Position numbers and translations under genes: made by a program. Positions 61,211 through 64,000 of a stretch of 64,000 nt of DNA are shown piece by piece. Within the stretch, counting starts at the first letter, position 1; each line of letters begins with the position of its first letter. The DNA is from Streptomyces cavernicola (lineage in GTDB: Bacteria > Actinomycetota > Actinomycetes > Streptomycetales > Streptomycetaceae). The stretch spans positions 120,075 to 184,074 of the forward strand of contig NZ_JASCIQ010000012.1 of the NCBI RefSeq assembly GCF_029968035.1, in the 5' to 3' direction. The notes beneath the pieces were generated by a model. That model saw only the letters and a program-made list of their open reading frames with translations, was not told the origin of the DNA and searched no databases.

Positions 61211-61227
61211 CCATCATTCTATGATGG
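61211..61227. promoter_or_regulatory. Operator palindrome and -10 box of the MFS transporter gene
   Basis: CCATCAT-TCT-ATGATGG is a perfect palindrome with 7-bp arms. TATGAT (61220-61225), a near-consensus -10, lies inside it and is followed after seven bases by the ATG at 61233. A repressor bound here would block RNA polymerase. Confidence 0.75.
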
Positions 61228-61232
61228 CTCTC

Positions 61233-62600
61233 ATGCCACGTGAGGAAACCCAGACGAAGACCCAGGCCCCACCGCGTACGACGGAACCGCGGAGTGTGAG
61301 CGAACCGCCCACCACGCGCGCGTGGACCCTGCGGCTCGTCGCGGTCGGCCTCGTCCTCGCGGCGCTCAACCTGCGTCCCGCGATCACCAGTCTCGGCGCA
61401 CTCCTCGAAGAGGTGCGGGACGGCCTCGGCATGAGCGGCACCGTCGCCGGCGTGCTGACGTCCGTGCCGCCGCTGTGCTTCGCCATCTTCGGTGTGATGA
61501 CGCCGAAGCTCACCCGCCGCTTCGGCCCGGCCGCCGTGGTGTGCGCCGGCATGGCCGCGATCGCCACGGGTCTCGCGGTGCGCCCCTTCGCGGGCAGCAC
61601 CCCGGCCTTCCTGGCCGCGAGCGCACTCGCCCTCATGGGCATCGCGGTCAGCAACATCCTGATGCCGGTGATCGTGAAGCGCTGGTTCCCGGACCGCGTG
61701 GCCACCATGACCGGCCTGTACTCGATGGCGCTCTCCCTCGGCACGTCCTTCGCGGCCGCGGCCACCGTGCCGCTCACCAGTGCGCTCGGGGGCAAGTGGC
61801 AGACCGGGCTCGGCCTCTGGGCGCTGGTCGCCGCCCTGGCCGTACTGCCGTGGCTGTTCGTGGTGCGTGAGCGGCGTACGACCGCCTCCGCCGCGCCCGC
61901 CGCTCCCGCCGCCGAGAAGGCCGAGGCCCGGACGGGTCAGGAGGACCAGGCCGCTGCCGCCGCCGAGCAGCGCGAGGCCGCGCCCGCACTGCCCATCGCC
62001 CGTAGCCGCACCGCCTGGGCGCTGGCCGTCTACTTCGGGCTCCAGGCCACCGGTGCGTACATCACGATGGGCTGGATGCCGCAGATCTTCCGGGACGCGG
62101 GCGTTCCGGCCTCCACCGCGGGCGTGCTGCTCGCCGTGACCATGGCGATGGGCGTCCCGCTCGCCTTCGTCATCCCGCGCGTGGCCGGCCGGCTGCGCAA
62201 CCAGGGCCCGATCGCCGCCGTCCTCGGCACCTGCGGACTCATCGGGTACGCGGGCCTCTTCCTCGCCCCGGCCGCCGGCGCGTGGGTGTGGGCGCTGGTC
62301 CTCGGTGTCTCCAACTGCTCCTTCCCGCTGGCGCTCACCATGGTCGGCATGCGCGCGGGCACGGGTGCGGGCGTCGCCAAGCTGTCGGCGTTCGCGCAGA
62401 GCACCGGCTATCTGCTCTCCATCCCCGGGCCGCTGCTCATCGGCGTGCTCTACCAGCACAGCGGCGGCTGGGGCCTGCCCATCGCGCTCATGGCGGGCCT
62501 GATGGTGCCGCAGATCGCCGTCGGCATCCTCGCGGGCCGCAACCGCACGGTCGAGGCGGAGCTGGCCGCACGCGGGGCAGCCGCCGCGAAGACCGCCTGA
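61233..62600 (+). CDS. CynX/NimT family MFS transporter
   Basis: A 455-aa major facilitator with 12 predicted membrane segments of the CynX/NimT branch (cyanate/nitroimidazole-type carriers). The N-terminal signature LRLVAVGLVLAALNLRPAITSLGALLEEV is typical (parts quoted: LAALNLRPAITSLG), followed by GVLTSVPPLCFAIFG and the A-motif-like region RFGPAAVVCAGM. The central loop contains an acidic/Ala-rich insert of about 45 residues. The ATG at 61233 matches a leaderless start; an ATG at 61221 would add four residues but overlaps the -10. Substrate unknown. Confidence 0.9.
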   Translation: MPREETQTKTQAPPRTTEPRSVSEPPTTRAWTLRLVAVGLVLAALNLRPAITSLGALLEEVRDGLGMSGTVAGVLTSVPPLCFAIFGVMTPKLTRRFGPAAVVCAGMAAIATGLAVRPFAGSTPAFLAASALALMGIAVSNILMPVIVKRWFPDRVATMTGLYSMALSLGTSFAAAATVPLTSALGGKWQTGLGLWALVAALAVLPWLFVVRERRTTASAAPAAPAAEKAEARTGQEDQAAAAAEQREAAPALPIARSRTAWALAVYFGLQATGAYITMGWMPQIFRDAGVPASTAGVLLAVTMAMGVPLAFVIPRVAGRLRNQGPIAAVLGTCGLIGYAGLFLAPAAGAWVWALVLGVSNCSFPLALTMVGMRAGTGAGVAKLSAFAQSTGYLLSIPGPLLIGVLYQHSGGWGLPIALMAGLMVPQIAVGILAGRNRTVEAELAARGAAAAKTA

Positions 62601-62679
62601 GGTCGCGAAGGCCGCCTGAGCTGCGGACGGCCTGAGGCGCGGAGTCTCAGGCACGGAGCTTCAGGCACGGACGTCCTAC

Positions 62680-62729
62680 GGGCCCCGGAGAGGTCGGCAC
62701 CCACCACGTGCCGCACCCTTCCGGGGCCC
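62680..62729 (+). terminator. Nested hairpin after the MFS gene
   Basis: Outer arms 62680-62689 and 62720-62729 pair over 10 bases; an inner 6-bp stem CGGCAC/GTGCCG (62695-62700 and 62708-62713) sits in the loop. It lies 80 bases past the stop and before the 38-codon gene. Confidence 0.65.
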
Positions 62730-62786
62730 TGTGCATCGCGCACCCCGCTGCGAGCAGACCGGGCAAAGGGTGCGAGACTTGGCGGC

Positions 62787-62903
62787 ATGCCCGTCCTCGA
62801 ACCGAACCCGCCGAACGGCCAGAAGAAGCTCCTCGCCGTGCTCGGCGCGATGCTGGCCATCACCGTCCTCATCGGCATCGTCGCGTCCGTCGCCTCACCC
62901 TGA
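62787..62903 (+). CDS. 38-aa SGM_5486-type transporter-associated membrane peptide
   Basis: ATG 62787 to TGA 62901-62903 encodes 38 residues: a polar start (MPVLEPNPPNGQKKL) and one membrane helix (LAVLGAMLAITVLIGIVASV). It matches, from memory, the SGM_5486 family named transporter-associated protein in Streptomyces genomes, and the CynX/NimT gene lies just upstream. A role as a small subunit or regulator of the transporter is an inference. No strong ribosome binding site is visible. Confidence 0.7.
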   Translation: MPVLEPNPPNGQKKLLAVLGAMLAITVLIGIVASVASP

Positions 62904-63072
62904 GCGACGCCGCCGGCGCTGCCCCCGGTGCCGTCCTCGGCGCCATCCCCTAGGGGACAGGTATCAGGGGTAAGTGGGTGGATCACCGGATGGGTCCGGG
63001 CCTCCGCAGTCCGTAGGTTCGTGGTGTGCCGCGAAGGAGCGGCGCAGCACCCGAACCGCGGAGGCGAGCGAC

Positions 63073-63279
63073 ATGCCGGCACCGGCGCACCCCCGAGCCA
63101 CCCCGGAGCGACGCGGCCGGAGCGCGGCCGAGCTGCCCTGGTGGGCCCTCGTACTGCCCACGGTCGCCTTCGCCGTGCTGCTCTCCCTCGTGCTCGACCC
63201 CTCCGACGCACACGCGGTATCCGGCCGGATCCCGTTCCTGGACGTACTGGCACAGCTCAGACAGGCTCTGCCGTTCTGA
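63073..63279 (+). CDS. Small membrane protein, unknown function
   Basis: A 68-aa protein with a basic, Pro-rich start (PAPAHPRATPERRGRS), one membrane helix (LPWWALVLPTVAFAVLLSLVL) and a short polar end with IPFLDVLAQLRQALPF, which may form an amphipathic helix. GGAGG lies eight to nine bases before the ATG at 63073. No family recognised. It stands between the 38-aa gene and the phosphatase gene, all on the same strand. Confidence 0.65.
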   Translation: MPAPAHPRATPERRGRSAAELPWWALVLPTVAFAVLLSLVLDPSDAHAVSGRIPFLDVLAQLRQALPF

Positions 63280-63421
63280 TCCGATCCGACCGCGCTCCGA
63301 CCGCGAACCGGAACCGGGCCGAAGGTGATGTTCCGATTCGCTTCGCCTGCCGGTCACCCATGCGTGCGGAGCATGTCAACTACCTGCGCCCTACGGCGCG
63401 TTTCGTGCGAAGCTGGGACGC

Positions 63422-63940
63422 ATGAGCGTCGATACACCCCGCAGGATTGTCCTCCTTCGGCATGCGAAGGCCGACTGGCCCCAGGTGTCCGACCACGAGC
63501 GGCCGCTGGCGGAGCGCGGTCGCCAGGACGCCCCGGTGGCCGGCCGCAAGCTGGCCGATTCCGGCATCGGCTTCGACCTGGCCATCTGCTCGACCGCGGC
63601 ACGGACCCGAGAGACCTGGAAGCTCGCCGTCCACGAGCTGCCGCGCCGCCCGAAGACCGTCTACGAAGAGCGCGTGTACGAAGCCTCGCCCGGCGAGCTG
63701 ATCGCCGTGCTCAACGAAGTGCAGGACGATTTCTCCGACATCATCCTCATCGGGCACAACCCCGGAGTGCAGGGCCTCGCAGACGTTCTCGCCGGCTCGT
63801 CCGAGGGCGACGCCCAGGTCCGCATGAACCGGCGCGGCTTCCCGACCTCCGCCTTCGCCATCCTGTCGTACACCGGTTCCTGGAAGGGCCTGGAGCCCGG
63901 CACCGCGACACTGCTCGACTACTGGGCGCCGCACGAGTAA
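63422..63940 (+). CDS. SixA-like histidine phosphatase
   Basis: A 172-aa histidine phosphatase (branch 1). The catalytic motif is VLLRHAKADWP (RHA variant of RHG) near residues 9-19; the following conserved parts LAERGRQDAPVAGRKL, CSTAARTRETWKL, EERVYEASPGELIAVL and LIGHNPGVQGLADVL with the second histidine are intact. SixA-type enzymes remove phosphate from histidine residues of Hpt domains or from small molecules; the actual target here is unknown. Bases 63941-64000 contain no further gene start that I can support. Confidence 0.92.
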   Translation: MSVDTPRRIVLLRHAKADWPQVSDHERPLAERGRQDAPVAGRKLADSGIGFDLAICSTAARTRETWKLAVHELPRRPKTVYEERVYEASPGELIAVLNEVQDDFSDIILIGHNPGVQGLADVLAGSSEGDAQVRMNRRGFPTSAFAILSYTGSWKGLEPGTATLLDYWAPHE

Positions 63941-64000
63941 CTCCCGCCCCGAGGCGCACCGTTCACGGCCGTTCACGACAGAAGGGCCCGGCACGAAACC

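Noticed and set aside
63961..63977. GTTCACG repeated at the window edge as a PHO box
   Set aside because: The spacing is 10 instead of 11 bases and the downstream gene is outside the window.

Overview
The window is chromosomal DNA from a high-GC actinomycete, almost certainly a Streptomyces. Codon use is strongly GC3-biased, GTG starts are frequent, and start codons often sit directly behind a -10-like box. From memory the gene content and order (ect genes, cob genes, pit, gbn, Asp23 cluster, subtilisin, moaA, tyrS, tldD/E, fabG-fabI) follow the SCO1814-SCO1868 part of the S. coelicolor chromosome. No rRNA, tRNA, insertion sequence, prophage or CRISPR array was seen.

Layout. 1-5.4 kb: the end of a class V aminotransferase gene, then a leftward ectABCD operon for ectoine and 5-hydroxyectoine, then a second class V aminotransferase. 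5.5-8 kb: an amidohydrolase and a secreted protein with a LAETG sortase signal. 8-19.1 kb: a leftward, translationally coupled cobalamin cluster (cobD, cobQ, ChlI/ChlD-type cobaltochelatase, cobO, cobB, VOC protein; then cobE-like, cbiX, cobC) headed by a cobalamin riboswitch and interrupted by a rightward ZIP transporter gene. No corrin-ring methyltransferase genes are present. 19.2-20.9 kb: a low-affinity phosphate transporter operon with a PHO box. 21-26.9 kb: a class II aldolase, an alpha/beta hydrolase, a HEAT-like protein, a zinc metallopeptidase and a PQQ-like membrane protein. 26.9-30.2 kb: an ABC-F ATPase behind a 7-residue leader peptide, the nucleoid protein gene gbn beside a dense GATC cluster, and an enoyl-CoA hydratase.

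30.4-33.5 kb: an Asp23/Gls24-AmaP envelope-stress locus. 33.6-36.7 kb: an SDR, SURF1, a small Cys-rich protein and a DEDDh exonuclease with a BRCT domain. 36.8-41.9 kb: a TetR regulator with a perfect palindromic operator, divergent from an acetoacetate-decarboxylase-like/SDR/amidohydrolase/amidohydrolase operon. This is the best candidate for an uncharacterised catabolic system here. 42.1-44.8 kb: a sterol-desaturase-family hydroxylase coupled to a lysoplasmalogenase behind a 26-bp palindrome, and a CopD-like protein. 44.9-46.8 kb: an 82-bp triple tandem repeat and an apparently permuted CaiB/BaiF CoA-transferase. 46.9-48.5 kb: a subtilisin whose 5' leader carries a 13-residue ORF followed by a U-tract terminator. 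48.7-54.7 kb: DUF485-ActP acetate symport, moaA, small proteins and tyrS. 54.8-57.8 kb: tldD/tldE with a duplicated junction. 58.1-59.6 kb: fabG-fabI. 59.8-64 kb: a secreted protein, a FadR-type regulator divergent from a CynX/NimT transporter with an operator between them, two tiny membrane proteins and a SixA-like phosphatase.

Two themes run across the window. First, a composite repeat (modules near TCAAACGCCGGAGGGGCTG and GCGGGGAACTGCGCGACCAG) lies just 3' of four unrelated genes, always in the same polarity, and one module has become coding sequence at the C-terminus of cobQ. Second, several genes are preceded by leader-type regulation: the B12 riboswitch, the subtilisin attenuator, the ABC-F leader peptide and the ectC-ectD hairpin.
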